Origin: Mastigamoeba balamuthi
Lineage: Eukaryota > Evosea > Mastigamoebida > Mastigamoebidae
Direction: 5' to 3'
Assembly: GCA_902651635.1 (NCBI GenBank)
Contig: CACRSC010000032.1
Coordinates: 116,696-180,695 of the forward strand
DNA: 64,000 nucleotides
Shown here: one piece after another, positions 40,700-51,932 of the stretch
Layout: each line of letters opens with the position of its first letter
Numbering within the stretch: position 1 is the stretch's first letter
Notes under the pieces: model-generated
Databases searched by the model: none
Told to the model about the DNA's origin: nothing
Seen by the model: only the letters and a program-made list of their open reading frames with translations
Position numbers and translations under genes: made by a program

Positions 40700-42300
40700 T
40701 GGCCATCCCGTTGGCAGACCCAGAGTTCCTGCAGAAGAACCCAGACATCACGCTACTGGGACAGTTCGTGTCATGACTGATGAATGCAGCACAGTGGAAG
40801 TGGGTGCACAGTGGGATGAACTAGAAGAACATAATATGCACATAAGTGCATCAAGGTAAAGCAATGACTGAGGAACATAATAATTGCTCACTCAATTCAT
40901 CAAACAGGGAGCAGTACAGATAGAGAAGCTGATGAAGACAGAGCTTGTCAGTGATCCAGTTAGCACAGATAGAAGGTACATTTTCCCCTCACGTTTAGTA
41001 GAGAAGCTTTGCTGTATTTTTCCGACCACCCCAAAAAGCCCATTTCTTCGCGCATGTGTATACATGCATCCACATAAAATGTGACTTGTTGGTATTTCCT
41101 AGATGATGTGATTTTGCGTGTGTGATACAACCAAATGCGATTATTTATCAATTATTAGCTTACTTACTAGGAATTGAATGTTGAAAGCACTTGTGGCCGA
41201 GTCAGTTCAGGGTGCTGTATTCGGGTTGCAGTCTCGCAAGAGGCCTGGATTCGAATCCCAGCAGATTCATTATTCCTTAAATCAAGATTGAACGTTTGGC
41301 GGCATCATTTCGGATAGGTCAAAAACCCAGATTTTTCGCAGATGCGCATATACACACGTGCGCAAAAAATGACCTTTTTGGGAGGGTTCGAAAAGTAAGT
41401 GAATTTCAATAGGTAAAAGGGATAGCAAAATACCTTAGTTTTTTACGTAGATAAGCTCTATACTAATGCTGTTCTTTTTCCAATCGCAGAAGATGATCCA
41501 GAGGATGATCACTTCTGTGCCATCAATGAGGAGGAGGATGTCATATCCTCCCTCCAAGCCCCTACCCCCTTTCCCAGCTCCCAAAGAAGAAGAAGAATGT
41601 CAGCACTGGTCACACTGAGAAGCAGCCTTCCAGCATGTCCCTCAGCCAGATCAACACCCAGTACAAGTTTGAAAAGGTCACCAACATCTTCTTTGGTAAC
41701 ATCATTGACATGTGTTCGAGCATGGCATCAGCATCAGGCGTGGCACAGTAGCACATTGCTGCCAAAATACACAGGTACTCCATCATGTTCGAGTAGGAGG
41801 TCCCTGTCATCCACTTCGGATCCAGCTCCAATGTCTTGTACCTTCAGCTCGACCACAACCATCACATCATCTTTATCCTCTTTATTCATGTCAAAGAGTA
41901 CTTTCACTTCAAGCTTTCTATAGCATGTGAACTGTCTTCGTCTTCCTCTTCATGTCTATTCAGGTCGTCTCTGCATTTGAGGTCGCCATCATCACCAAAA
42001 TCATTCAGTGAAGAGTACTGCTCGTTTTCAAGCTCTTTTTCTTCCCTTATATTACAGATGAATTCCCCATGTCCAATGCCGACTTCGGCCTCCTGTTCTC
42101 TGGCCTGTCCGAGGTCCTGTGGTATCAGCTGCTGATTCTAAGCCCCCCTGCCTCTTCTTCCTCTTCCTCTGCTACCAGGTGTGCTCTTTTCCCCACCTGT
42201 AAACCTGCCCAGAAGTGCAGAAGAAGATGTTCCTTCTTGCCTCCTTATGCATTCTGTTTGCTCTTCTTGGTTTTCAGCTGCTCTTTCAGCTTTTCCAAAG
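40700..42300 (+). pseudogene. Element gene B, copy 1
   Basis: A first exon with PLADPEFLQKNPDITLLGQF (40705-40780) and a second from about 41490 with EEEDV, NTQYKF and YLQLDHNHHIIFILFIHVKE match gene B copy 2 exon for exon. The copy is broken in several places. It is transcribed away from the piggyBac transposase on its left. It has no recognised domain. Confidence 0.65.
41187..41268 (+). other. tRNA-like sequence (type II arm), probably a tRNA-derived SINE or pseudogene
   Basis: A-box-like TGGCCGAGT and B-box-like GGATTCGAATCCC occur at tRNA spacing, with a pairable anticodon stem CTGTA/TGCAG enclosing a seven-base loop (CGG at the anticodon position) and a variable arm TCTC...GAG as in Leu or Ser tRNAs. 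The acceptor ends pair poorly and the T stem has a mismatch. Type II shape with a CGG triplet is not a normal tRNA. It lies in the first intron of gene B copy 1 and is absent from copy 2. Confidence 0.5.
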
Positions 42301-42524
42301 AAAGCAAATAAACATCTCTATTTGACTCTCTTTGTGTATCTGCCTCTAAAATTGCCTCTTTTACACCCCGTTTATACTGTCATAAATATCTCTTCATTTC
42401 TTTGTGTATTTGTTGTGTTTCTTGTGAAGCTAAATCTGTGTTCTTTCTGGTCTTAATTGGTGCATTGCTTCTGCTAAAATAGTCTGAAATTCACTTTTTT
42501 AAAAAACCTCTTAATACACAAAAC

Positions 42525-42790
42525 ATGTACTCTTTTTCTGATTATTTTGTTTCATTTTCCGAAATCACTCCGATAATAATCATCTCTTTTTTACTATTTT
42601 TCGCCACTGCGTTTCATTGTTTTCCTCTTTTTGCTCCAANCCACTGCGTTTCATTGTTTTCCTCTTTTTGCTCCAAAAGACAGATTTTTGGAGCAAAAAG
42701 AGGAAAACAATGAAACGCAGTGGCGAAAAATAGTAAAAAAAGAGATGATTATTATCGGAGTGATTTCGGAAAATGAAACAATATAGTCAG
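42525..42790. repeat. Palindrome joining two element copies tail to tail, with assembly N
   Basis: Bases from about 42525-42639 reappear as reverse complement at about 42685-42790 with few differences. The N at 42640 is followed by a direct repeat of the preceding 37 bases, an unmerged contig overlap. Outside this core, the 3' parts of the two gene B copies continue the inverted symmetry at lower identity. Confidence 0.85.
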
Positions 42791-43089
42791 AAAAAGAGTA
42801 CATTTTTGGATATTGAGAGATTTAAAAATGAGTGAATTTCAGATTATTTTGGCGGAAGCATTATTCCAATTTCGACCAGAAAGAGCACATATTTAGTTGC
42901 AAAAGAAAGAAAACAAATACATAAAGAAATGAAGAGATATTAATTATAGTATAGATGGGATGTAAAAGAGGTAATTTTGAGGCAGACACAGATAGAGAGT
43001 CAAAGAGATGTTAATTTGCTGTCTTTGGAAAAGCTGCAAAGAGCAGCTGAAAAACCAAGGAGAGCAAACAGGAAGCAAAGAAGATAAGA

Positions 43090-46001
43090 AGGAATTACCT
43101 CCTTCTGCGCTTCGGGGCAGGTTTGAAGGTGAGTGAAGAGAGAGCATGCTTGGAAGCAGAGAAAGAGAGAGGAGAGGCAGGGGGCTCAGTATCAGCAGCT
43201 GCTGCAGCTAACTGGGCAGAATCGGGGATATCAGACTGGTTTGCCTGAGGGGCATCACTGGTCTGGTCAGAGAGGGGCAGAAGAGATGGGTGGGAAAGAG
43301 AAGGGGAATCAAAAGAAAGGGAAGATGGTAGCAGCTGCAGCTGCAGGATCATCCTGAGGAGCTGCTTGGGAGTCAGGGTCACTGTCGCTGTCACCTGGAG
43401 CCTCGCCATCACCATCACCATTGCCATTGCCATAGCTCTTATCATCAGCATCACTCTCGTCACCTGATGTCTCGTCATTGGTGGAGGACTTTCCCTTGTT
43501 GGTCTTCTTGGCCTGCTGTGTCATGCAAGTTATAATGTAGTTCTTAAGCTTGATTATGCTGGGCTCGAGAACAGGGGAGTTGAAGGAGATGTTATCCCAC
43601 AGCCCATCAGACAGGCCAGAGAACAGGAGGCCAAAGTCATCATTGGACATGGGGGATTCGTCTGCAATACAAGGTGAGAAAAAGAGGTAGAAAAAGAGCA
43701 GTATCCTCCCACTGGATGATGTTGGTGATTATGGCGACCTTGAAAGCAGAGATGGCCTGGATGGACATGAAGAGGAAGACGAAGACAGCCCACATGCTAT
43801 AGAAGGCAAGGAAGTCAGCAGGAGGAACAGAACCAGAGGCATTGAGAAGCAGTTCAGGGCGGTCTGAAGACTCTGCTGCTCTGGTGGAGGGCAACGAGAT
43901 GGTAATGGAGAAGCCCACGGGGAGGTCGCCAGAGGTGCTGAGAGGAAGGAAGTCAGAATGGTGGTGATAAGTCCTTGTTGGAGTGGAGATGCAGATGAAG
44001 GACTTAGAGAGCCTCTTGGCATGATCATCGAGGAACTCTAAGGGGGAATAGTCGGACAAAAACAGAGGAAAAACATACTCTTGAAGGGCTTGTCAATGAG
44101 TTCCTTCCAGGAGAGGGACTCAGTGAAGTGCTGCTCCCAGTGGTCAATGAGGTCAGTGAGGGCGCTGTTGGTGGTGATGTCAGTGCTCTTGTCAGAGAAG
44201 ATGTACTTGAGGCAGGTCATCTGCAACCCATGCTGAGGTAAAGAAAGCTGATGTTGGTAAGGTTGGTGTGGCTGCAGAAGCAGGGATAAGGAATGGGGGC
44301 CATGAGGTTGTTGTTAATGAGAGCGAGGATGGAGGGATTGATATGGTCAATGGCATTCATGAACTTGGCAAAGAAGTTCTCCTTGATGCAGATGTGGCTG
44401 AGGAAGGAGCACTTGCAAAGGGCGATGTTGTAGAGCTTGGAGTGGGTCAAGGGGGACTTGTGCTGATTGCCAGCAGAGTCATGGGTCCTAAAGTGAAGTG
44501 AATAACATAGTTAATAACAGAGGGAAAAGGAAAAGGGAATAGACACCTAAGATGAGTGATGTGAACGAGCTGGTTGATCCATGTCTTGTGGTGAGCAGCT
44601 GTGGTGATCTCGTTGATGGCCTTGCTGAAGTACATGATGAGGAAGATTGGCATCACTGTATGAAATGAATGAGAAAAGAGAGGAAAGAAAGGAAGAGCAA
44701 TACTGAAGCAGTAGATAGTAACGTGAATGAGAATGAGGCAGAGCATCCTCCAGAAGGACAAGAAGGCAGCCATCACATCACTAATGGCAGGAAGCTGGAA
44801 GTTGTAGTGCTCCATGATGTGGATGAAGAGAATGAAGATGATGCAGTGGTTGTGGTTGAGCTGGAGGTACGAGGCATTGGAGCCTGATCTGTAGCAGATG
44901 ATAGGGATCTCCTGCTCGAAAATGGTGGAGCAGCTGTGCTTCTTAGCAGCCATGTACTGCTGAGCTATGGCCTGGATGACATGCTCGAAGACGTGGCTGA
45001 AGATGTTACTGAAGGAGATGTTAGTGATCTCACCGAACTTGTACTGGGCATTGATCTGGCTGAGGGACATGCTGAGAGGCAGCTCCTTAGTGTGACCAGT
45101 ACCCTTCTTCTTCTTCTTCTTGGAAGCGGGGGAAGGGACAGGTGCTTGGAAGGACATGACATCCTCCTCCTTGTCAATGACACAGAAGCGATCATCCATC
45201 AGACAATCTCCTGTGAATGGAAAAAGGACAGCATTAGAAAAGGTCAACTTTTCATGCATGCGTGTATGCATATCCACGTAAAATCTAAGGTATTTTGTGA
45301 TCCTTTTTTACCTATTGAAATTGACACACTTTCTGAACCCTTCCAAAAAGGTCAAATTTTTGCACATGCATATATATATGCATATATATATACGTGCATC
45401 CGCAAAAAATCTGGGATTTTGACCTATCTGAAATGATGCTGTCAAATGTTCAATCATTATTTAATAAGCAAAAAATTAATCAAAAACAACATTTTACCAT
45501 ATCACACACTTAAAATCCCATCATGTATGATATACCAAAAAGTCACATTTTTCACGGATGCGCATATACACATGTGTGCTAAAAATGGGCTTTTTGGAGT
45601 GGGAGGAAAATGTAGCTAAGTTACAGTGCTAGCTATGAAGGAAAATCATACCTTCTGTCTGCACTGCCTGGATTGTCATCAGCTCTGCCCTTGCCAGCTT
45701 CACTATCTCTGCTGCTTCCTGTTCATGAAGTAAGTGGAAGATAATAAGGGCTTTGCTTTACCTTGGTGCACTTGTGTGCTATTGCCATCTCGATGATGTC
45801 CTTCTGGTTCATCCCACTGCACACCCACTTCCACCATGCTGTGTTCATCAGCCACAATATGAAGCGCCCCAGCAGCATGATGTCTGGGTTCTTCTGCAGG
45901 AACTCCAGGTCTGCCAATGGGATGTTACTTTCTGCAGTCTTGCCAATAGCTTCATCAATGTTGCCCACACTTCTTCTTCTTGTCTCCATTCTTCCCCTCA
46001 C
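43090..46001 (-). CDS. Element gene B, copy 2 (multi-exon, function unknown)
   Basis: Minus strand. The first exon (about 46001-45760) contains PLADLEFLQKNPDIMLLGRF and WWKWVCSGMNQKDIIEMAI. Exon 2 (from about 45210) holds an acidic start, a Lys run, then YKFGEITNISFSNIFSHV and LQLNHNHCIIFILFIHIME. Later exons (44.7-43.1) carry FSKAINEITTAAHHKTWINQ, MTCLKYIFSDKSTDITTNSA, LEFLDDHAKRLSKSFICIS and SNDDFGLLFSGLSDGLWDN, with an acidic Asp/Gly-rich tail and a final basic cluster (APKRRR). Exact borders are not fixed. It is the best-kept of three copies and starts about 20 bases from a piggyBac N-terminus on the other strand. No polymerase, nuclease, protease or DNA-binding domain was recognised. Confidence 0.55.
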
Positions 46002-46019
46002 CTCTGCTACCCTCTTCCC

Positions 46020-46665
46020 CTTCAGTCCCAGTGATGGGGTATTCCTATTCCTCCCATTTCAGCTAACTTCCTCTTGGGCCCTACCCATGACTGGTCCACC
46101 TACACTATGCCCCTCTCTGCCCTTCACTGGAATCCCTCGTCTGCCTCTGGTCCCAGAGCAATGCCCTTCCTCAATGGCACTTCTCATGACTACTTCGACC
46201 TCCTCCTCTTCCCTGCCTTCATCCAGCACCTCTGCAATGTACTCTCTTCCCTTCTTCCCTTGCCTTTCATTTCTCCTCTCAATATTCCCCTAGGAAACAA
46301 ACTACTTTGCCTCTGTGGTTTATCCCTGTCACATTTCTTCACGCAATAGGGCTAAGTTCCTGGCCCACTGGTTTTCTGTCATCCTCTTTGAGATGTATCG
46401 TTACCTCTCTCTCATACTTCTTGATGATATGCTTACTCTCTTTCTTTCGCTTCCTCTGGCCTTCTGTCCTGACCCCCTGTCCTTCCAGGTCTCAATCCAA
46501 CCCACTCCTGGGATGAACACTGGAGAGGTTGGACTGCAAATCCTCATTTCCTTCTGGCTATGCACCTCTATAGGTTCAAGGACATTCACAGGTGTTTCTA
46601 CATCTCAAATAACAAGTTCTTCACAACCTCTCTTGTTGATCCTCTCTTCATCAAACTTATGATTA
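46020..46665 (+). mobile_element. piggyBac transposase, N-terminal half only
   Basis: It repeats the start of the 39-40.6 kb transposase: ANFLLGPTHDWST, then GTSHDYFDLLLFPAFIQHL, and in another frame MHLYRFKDIHRCFYISNNKF with SLVDPLFIK. It ends abruptly at about 46665 before the catalytic Asp, so it is truncated as well as frameshifted. It is divergent from gene B copy 2. Confidence 0.75.
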
Positions 46666-46869
46666 ATCGCAAAAACACAAATCAATTGATATAAATTTAG
46701 TACTACATACGCTAGTAGCACTACATGTGCATCACACGCATTATCAGTTAAATCGATTAAATCGATTTAATTGCATTTAGTGATTTAATCGATTTACTCG
46801 CTAAATGTTTTGAAATTATAAAAATTCCATAAATTTTTAGTAAAAAATTTATTTTTTATTTCTGCAGCA
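46666..46869. other. AT-rich spacer with ATCGATTTAAT repeats
   Basis: No gene. Repeated words AATCGATT and TTAAATCGA at 46745-46800 form overlapping palindromes and could be an end or subterminal part of a neighbouring element. Confidence 0.4.
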
Positions 46870-48472
46870 CTGTGCTGCTTTATCAGCACAGTGCAGTGCC
46901 TCTTCTGCACAGCAGAGAGGCACTGCACTTTCTTGGCTCTCATGCTCTCGAGGGCTGCGATGTTGTCCCAGTCGATGATGTTGTCCTCGTCGTGCTGCTG
47001 CTGCTCCTGCTGCTCGTTCTGCTCCTCCTCAGGGGCCTCAGGGGCCCCATTCTGCACAAAGTAAGGTTAAATAAAAATCAAATAACAGGAGAGGGCAAGG
47101 AGAAGAAAAGAGAGGAAGAGACATACCTCAACAGCAGCAGCCATCTTGGCTGCTGCTTCCTCTTCTCGTGCTGCAACCCTGATAGCAGCACGTTGGTGCT
47201 ACACAGGGTTGTGGATCAGATCGAGGGTGTGGAGAGAAGAGACCTCCTCCCTGCGCCTTTTGGCTGGCTTGGCCTTGGCTTTTTTCAAAGCCTCAGCCAC
47301 CAGCCGCTGAAAAGTGTAAGAAAATAATTATTATGCACATTATGCACATTATGCGCATTATGTGCATTACACACAAAAGGTACACAATTCCAGGGAAGAA
47401 CAACCCCCCTTTAAAATTCAAACCACTAAGTACAGGGAGGGAAGGAGGGAATGAGGGGGAGGGAGGGCAAACACACCTTTCTACCCAGGCTCTTGTGGGA
47501 GGCCTGGGCCTCCTCCTCTGAGGAGGAGCTCGAGGTCAGCTCCTTCTCAGATATAAAGCTCCCCACACTGCTACTGGGGGGGGCTCCTGCTTGGGCTCAT
47601 GCTCCAGCGGTGATGGCAGCCACTGCGCTGCCTCGCTGCCTGCTCCTTCTTGTCCTTGTGCACCGCCCGCCTGTGGTACTTGTAGTTGCTATGCTGCTGT
47701 CAGCGTTGCAGCCACAGCTCCTCCTTCAGCTGCTCCTGTGACGTTTTTTTCCATTAGTTTTCACAAGAAAAAATAGAGAGGGCGGGAGAGGACGAAAAAT
47801 GCACTGTCATTTCCCGGAATCCCAAGTGTAGTGCATTAACGATGGCAGCAACCGCACCACCACCGAGATTCACTGGTGCTGCTGGTGCAGTAGGTGCTGC
47901 AGGGGCAGCACTCCCCGTTTCCAGGGGTACCCAAACCTGTGAAAAACGGGGGGACAGGGAAAAATTGTTTAAAACTGGGAAAAATAGCAAAAATGAGAGA
48001 GGGCTGAATGAAGGGCAGGGAGGGCAACAGAAGGGCAGGATGCACCCTGCCCAACTCCTCCACGAGGTGCTGCATCTGGGCCTCTGTCAATTCGGGGATG
48101 GGCAAGTCTTTCTTGCCTGCCTGCCATGAATTGTGCCTATTCTGCAAGGGGGAGAAGAGGGGGGGTCAGTGAAGGGAAAACAGGGAGGGGGGAAAGGGGA
48201 CTCAAGGGGAACGAAGGGGAAGCAGGGGAGGGAGCACGCACCTTCAGGTCCTTGGCATCGCGCCAGACGACTGGCAGTGTCCAGGCACGCAGCTGCCAGT
48301 CAGTCGGCTCCCATTTAAACTTCGAGCTGTAGAGCACAGCCATGTACTCGGCAACAGCCAACACAAGAGTGTGTAGGCTGTCACCTTTCCACGGCTGTGC
48401 AGCAGCAGCTGGGGAGGGTGGCACGGCACGCGCAGGCGGGGGCGGGGGGGCAGAAGGAGGGGGCGCAGACAT
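46870..48472 (-). CDS. Element gene D, accessory gene divergent from the Harbinger transposase (about 6 exons)
   Basis: The ATG is at 48472. Exon 1 (to about 48243) is Pro/Ala-rich followed by LAVAEYMAVLYSSKFKWEP and LRAWTLPVVWRDAKDLK, ending at a GTGCGT donor. Further exons carry HNSWQAGKKDLPIPELTEAQ (about 48143), LGGGAVAAIVNALHLGF (about 47900), an acidic SSSSSEEEAQA stretch (about 47520), VAEALKKAKAKPAKRRREEV (about 47290) and a Gln/Glu-rich end (47057). Borders are approximate. The Trp-spaced helical part recalls the Myb/trihelix-type partner that Harbinger elements encode, but the domain is not clear enough to claim. A 291-base spacer separates it from the transposase start. Confidence 0.5.
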
Positions 48473-48763
48473 GCGTGAGTTGTGCTTGTCGATGCAAGGG
48501 GGAGTAGAGAGTGTTTTTAAGGTGTCAGAAAAAAGCGGGCTAAGTGCGTCATCGCATGACTCGATTTTAAGCGAAAAAACCGAGAAAAACGGCAACGTCA
48601 CATTGCGTCAATCGCGTCATGCGCTGCATGCGCATAAAACGCATTTTGCGCTTGTCTCTCATTCATTCATTCGCTAAATACGCATTCAGCGCATACATCG
48701 CTACACACGCTGCACTTGCCAAAAGCCCAGCCAACCTACTTGCCAAAAACCCAGCCAACCAAC

Positions 48764-50332
48764 ATGGTCAAGTCCCAGGACAACCCCATCATTGCTGCAA
48801 AAGTAGCCAGGCAGCAGCGTCTCCTGCACAAGCTGCACAAGTCCATTGCCAAAGCACGCTGGGGATACCCTGTCCAATTCCTGGAACGGGTATTTCAGCG
48901 TTATGGAGGGCCAGACACCCCCTTCAAGAAGCTGGGAGACCTGCTGGACCTGCTGCTATACTTCAAACGCTATGGAGTGCTTGCCTCTGAGACGTCCCTG
49001 GAGGCTCCCGACCCAAGCAACTTCCGGCGCATGATGGCTCGACGCTGGCTCTACCTGGCAGAGCATGTCAACGAGATGGAGGTAAGGCCCACTTAAAAAT
49101 CATCACACAATACACTTTTTTCATCTGAATGAAATCAGTATCAATTCACCATTAAATCAATTGATAATTTCAGGGCACGCATATACCCGTGTATTAGTTT
49201 ATAGTAAAAAATTTAAAACATGCATTTATCATTTGAATTGCTTATTATAAATGCATCAACCTGATAACTAATTTTCGAACTATTTCACAGAGTATCTGGA
49301 ATGCCCGGACTTCTGAGGCCAACAGGCTTCCACCACCCTGGTCTCGTACGATCCACAGGTCTGTGGATGTCAAGGCCATTGACATCTCATGGCCCAGCAA
49401 GAAACAGGACAAGTTCTACAACGGCAAGTACAAGGGTCACGTGGTGAAGATCCAGGTGGTGGTCAACAACCAGGGCATCCCCATGAACGTTCAAGGGTTG
49501 TACGAGGGGGTTCGCCACAACCTGAAGATCTGGCAGAGCTCAGCTCCAGGCATGGAACTGCAAGGGACACGGCTGCTGGCAGACAATGCCTATGTCAGTG
49601 TCCCAAGCAGTGAGCTGCTGACCCCCTTCAAGCACGCCTCTCTGTTTGACTCTATCAATGTAAGGCGAAGGAAAACCCCCCTCAAGTACACCAGGTTCGC
49701 AAAAATGCGCTAAATGTGCTGAACTTTCGCTACATGCGATTGTTAGTGCTACATGCGATGCATTTGATGGAATTGCATTGCTAAAATACATATGCTACCA
49801 GCACATATTTATATGCCAGCGGCATATAACTATGCCAGTGGCACATAGGCTATGCTGCCGGCATAGAAATATTCGCCAGCATAACCAGTCTTACTCGCAT
49901 TTCAGCCCACTGCTGCAGCAGTACAGGCAGGCAATGACACCTGCAGCACGCCAGGACTACGAGGACACTGTTGTGCAGGCCTTCATCATCGCCATCTCCA
50001 CCCTGACCAGGAACAGGGTCATTCCAACCATGAAGAAGTCAGTCCAGGTAAGGACTGACTGCCTGGAGGTGATGTACTTCACCACGCCGTTCTGGGACCC
50101 GACAGAGAACACCATGCAGAATGCAACCACTTTACTGACTGCAGTTGCAGCTGTGGTGCATCGTCTTAGCCACCTCAGCACGAGGGGGCATGCCATGGAT
50201 GGCCCCAAAGCCATGCTGAATGCTGTGAGGAGCATCAAGGATAAGATCAAGGGAGCAAAGCAGGCCAGCAAGGAAACGTCTTCTGCATCTGAAGACGAGG
50301 CTGAGAGCTCCGAGTCCACTGACGAGCTGTGA
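48764..50332 (+). mobile_element. Harbinger/IS5-type DDE transposase (DDE_Tnp_4-like), 3 exons
   Basis: Exons 48764-49081, 49291-49659 and about 49919-50332. The first two use GTAAGG donors; the last acceptor is the in-phase choice. Exon 1 is a helical N-terminal part (RWGYPVQFLERVFQRYGG). Exon 2 has VKAIDISWP (first catalytic Asp), YNGKYKGHVVKIQVVVN (the Y-G-K-H-x-K block of this family), VRHNLKIWQSS and RLLADNAYVSV (second Asp). The third acidic residue is not placed with confidence in exon 3. After the TGA at 50330 the same frame stays coding-like to about 50610 (KKVVQCNRDNDQKKHKEK), so the ancestral protein was probably longer. Neighbours D and C suggest a multi-gene element. Confidence 0.65.
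49795..49880. repeat. Palindromic TATGCC...GGCATA repeats in the transposase intron
   Basis: Same motif as at 38703-38790, here inside intron 2 of the Harbinger-type transposase. Confidence 0.75.
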
Positions 50333-51106
50333 GGCAAGAAGGTTGTGCAGTGCAACAGGGACAATGACCAGAAGAAGCACAAGGAGAAGACAACGACATG
50401 CAAGAGGACAAGTGAGGAAAGCAATGAGGAGTACATGGCTCCAGCTGCATCGCAATGCCTCCTTTCTCGTTCACCTTTGAAGATCCAGCAGTGTCTGGCA
50501 CCAGCCCCAGCAGCAGCAGCAGCAGTGGCACCAGCAGACCGCGAGATTCTTAGGGCCCCTGGTGCTCCAGCAAAGCACATGTGGTGGTCTCAGCAGCCCA
50601 CGGAGGCCTAGGACATTAACAACATTAATGCCATAAGCCTCCAGGATGCTCGCACAGCCCTGCACCAGGCTGTGAGCAATACTGTACATCACATTTCCTT
50701 CCCGTTATTCACACACATTTTATAAGCCACTGGCATATGATTATATACTGGTAGCACATAATTATATGTCTTTGCAGCCAAACATACCATTTTACCAGTT
50801 TGGAAAAAACACTTAAAAGTGAAAAAGTCGTTTTAAAGCGACATTTTGAAAAAAAGCAAAAGTAAAATGTCGTTTTAAAACGACAAATCAAAAAATGAGA
50901 AAAACTAAGTCAAAGTATGGCATAACATAATGCAAAAATGACTAGAAAGTGCATAAGAAACAGGGAAGATATGCAGTATACAAACTTAAAATCAAGTGGT
51001 GCATCAGTAACCTTTGTTGGTTTCAGTGGACAAAAAGGTGAGAAGAGACATCACCATCTTATGTAACATCAGCGCTTCCTTTTACGTGGTATGAGCACAG
51101 AACTTG
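50281..51106. repeat. Tandem duplication, first unit (826 bases)
   Basis: Repeated directly as 51107-51932 with no difference that I can see. The unit covers the last codons and 3' flank of the transposase, the shared TTTTACCAGTTT block and the last codons of gene C. The original junction is recognisable because only the first unit continues the transposase frame and only the second continues gene C. Confidence 0.95.
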
Positions 51107-51932
51107 TTCTGCATCTGAAGACGAGGCTGAGAGCTCCGAGTCCACTGACGAGCTGTGAGGCAAGAAGGTTGTGCAGTGCAACAGGGACAATGACCAGAAG
51201 AAGCACAAGGAGAAGACAACGACATGCAAGAGGACAAGTGAGGAAAGCAATGAGGAGTACATGGCTCCAGCTGCATCGCAATGCCTCCTTTCTCGTTCAC
51301 CTTTGAAGATCCAGCAGTGTCTGGCACCAGCCCCAGCAGCAGCAGCAGCAGTGGCACCAGCAGACCGCGAGATTCTTAGGGCCCCTGGTGCTCCAGCAAA
51401 GCACATGTGGTGGTCTCAGCAGCCCACGGAGGCCTAGGACATTAACAACATTAATGCCATAAGCCTCCAGGATGCTCGCACAGCCCTGCACCAGGCTGTG
51501 AGCAATACTGTACATCACATTTCCTTCCCGTTATTCACACACATTTTATAAGCCACTGGCATATGATTATATACTGGTAGCACATAATTATATGTCTTTG
51601 CAGCCAAACATACCATTTTACCAGTTTGGAAAAAACACTTAAAAGTGAAAAAGTCGTTTTAAAGCGACATTTTGAAAAAAAGCAAAAGTAAAATGTCGTT
51701 TTAAAACGACAAATCAAAAAATGAGAAAAACTAAGTCAAAGTATGGCATAACATAATGCAAAAATGACTAGAAAGTGCATAAGAAACAGGGAAGATATGC
51801 AGTATACAAACTTAAAATCAAGTGGTGCATCAGTAACCTTTGTTGGTTTCAGTGGACAAAAAGGTGAGAAGAGACATCACCATCTTATGTAACATCAGCG
51901 CTTCCTTTTACGTGGTATGAGCACAGAACTTG
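51107..51932. repeat. Tandem duplication, second unit (826 bases)
   Basis: Direct copy of 50281-51106. The C-terminal codons of gene C (ending IPRKRKR, stop at 51895) are joined to the rest of the gene in this unit. Confidence 0.95.

Noticed and set aside
41187-41268. Functional tRNA gene
   Set aside because: The acceptor stem has mismatches, the T stem is imperfect, and a type II arm with a CGG anticodon matches no normal tRNA.
40700-46001. Gene B as part of a Polinton or other capsid-bearing element
   Set aside because: I see no family B polymerase, integrase, protease, packaging ATPase or capsid domain near it; the adjacent enzyme is a piggyBac transposase.
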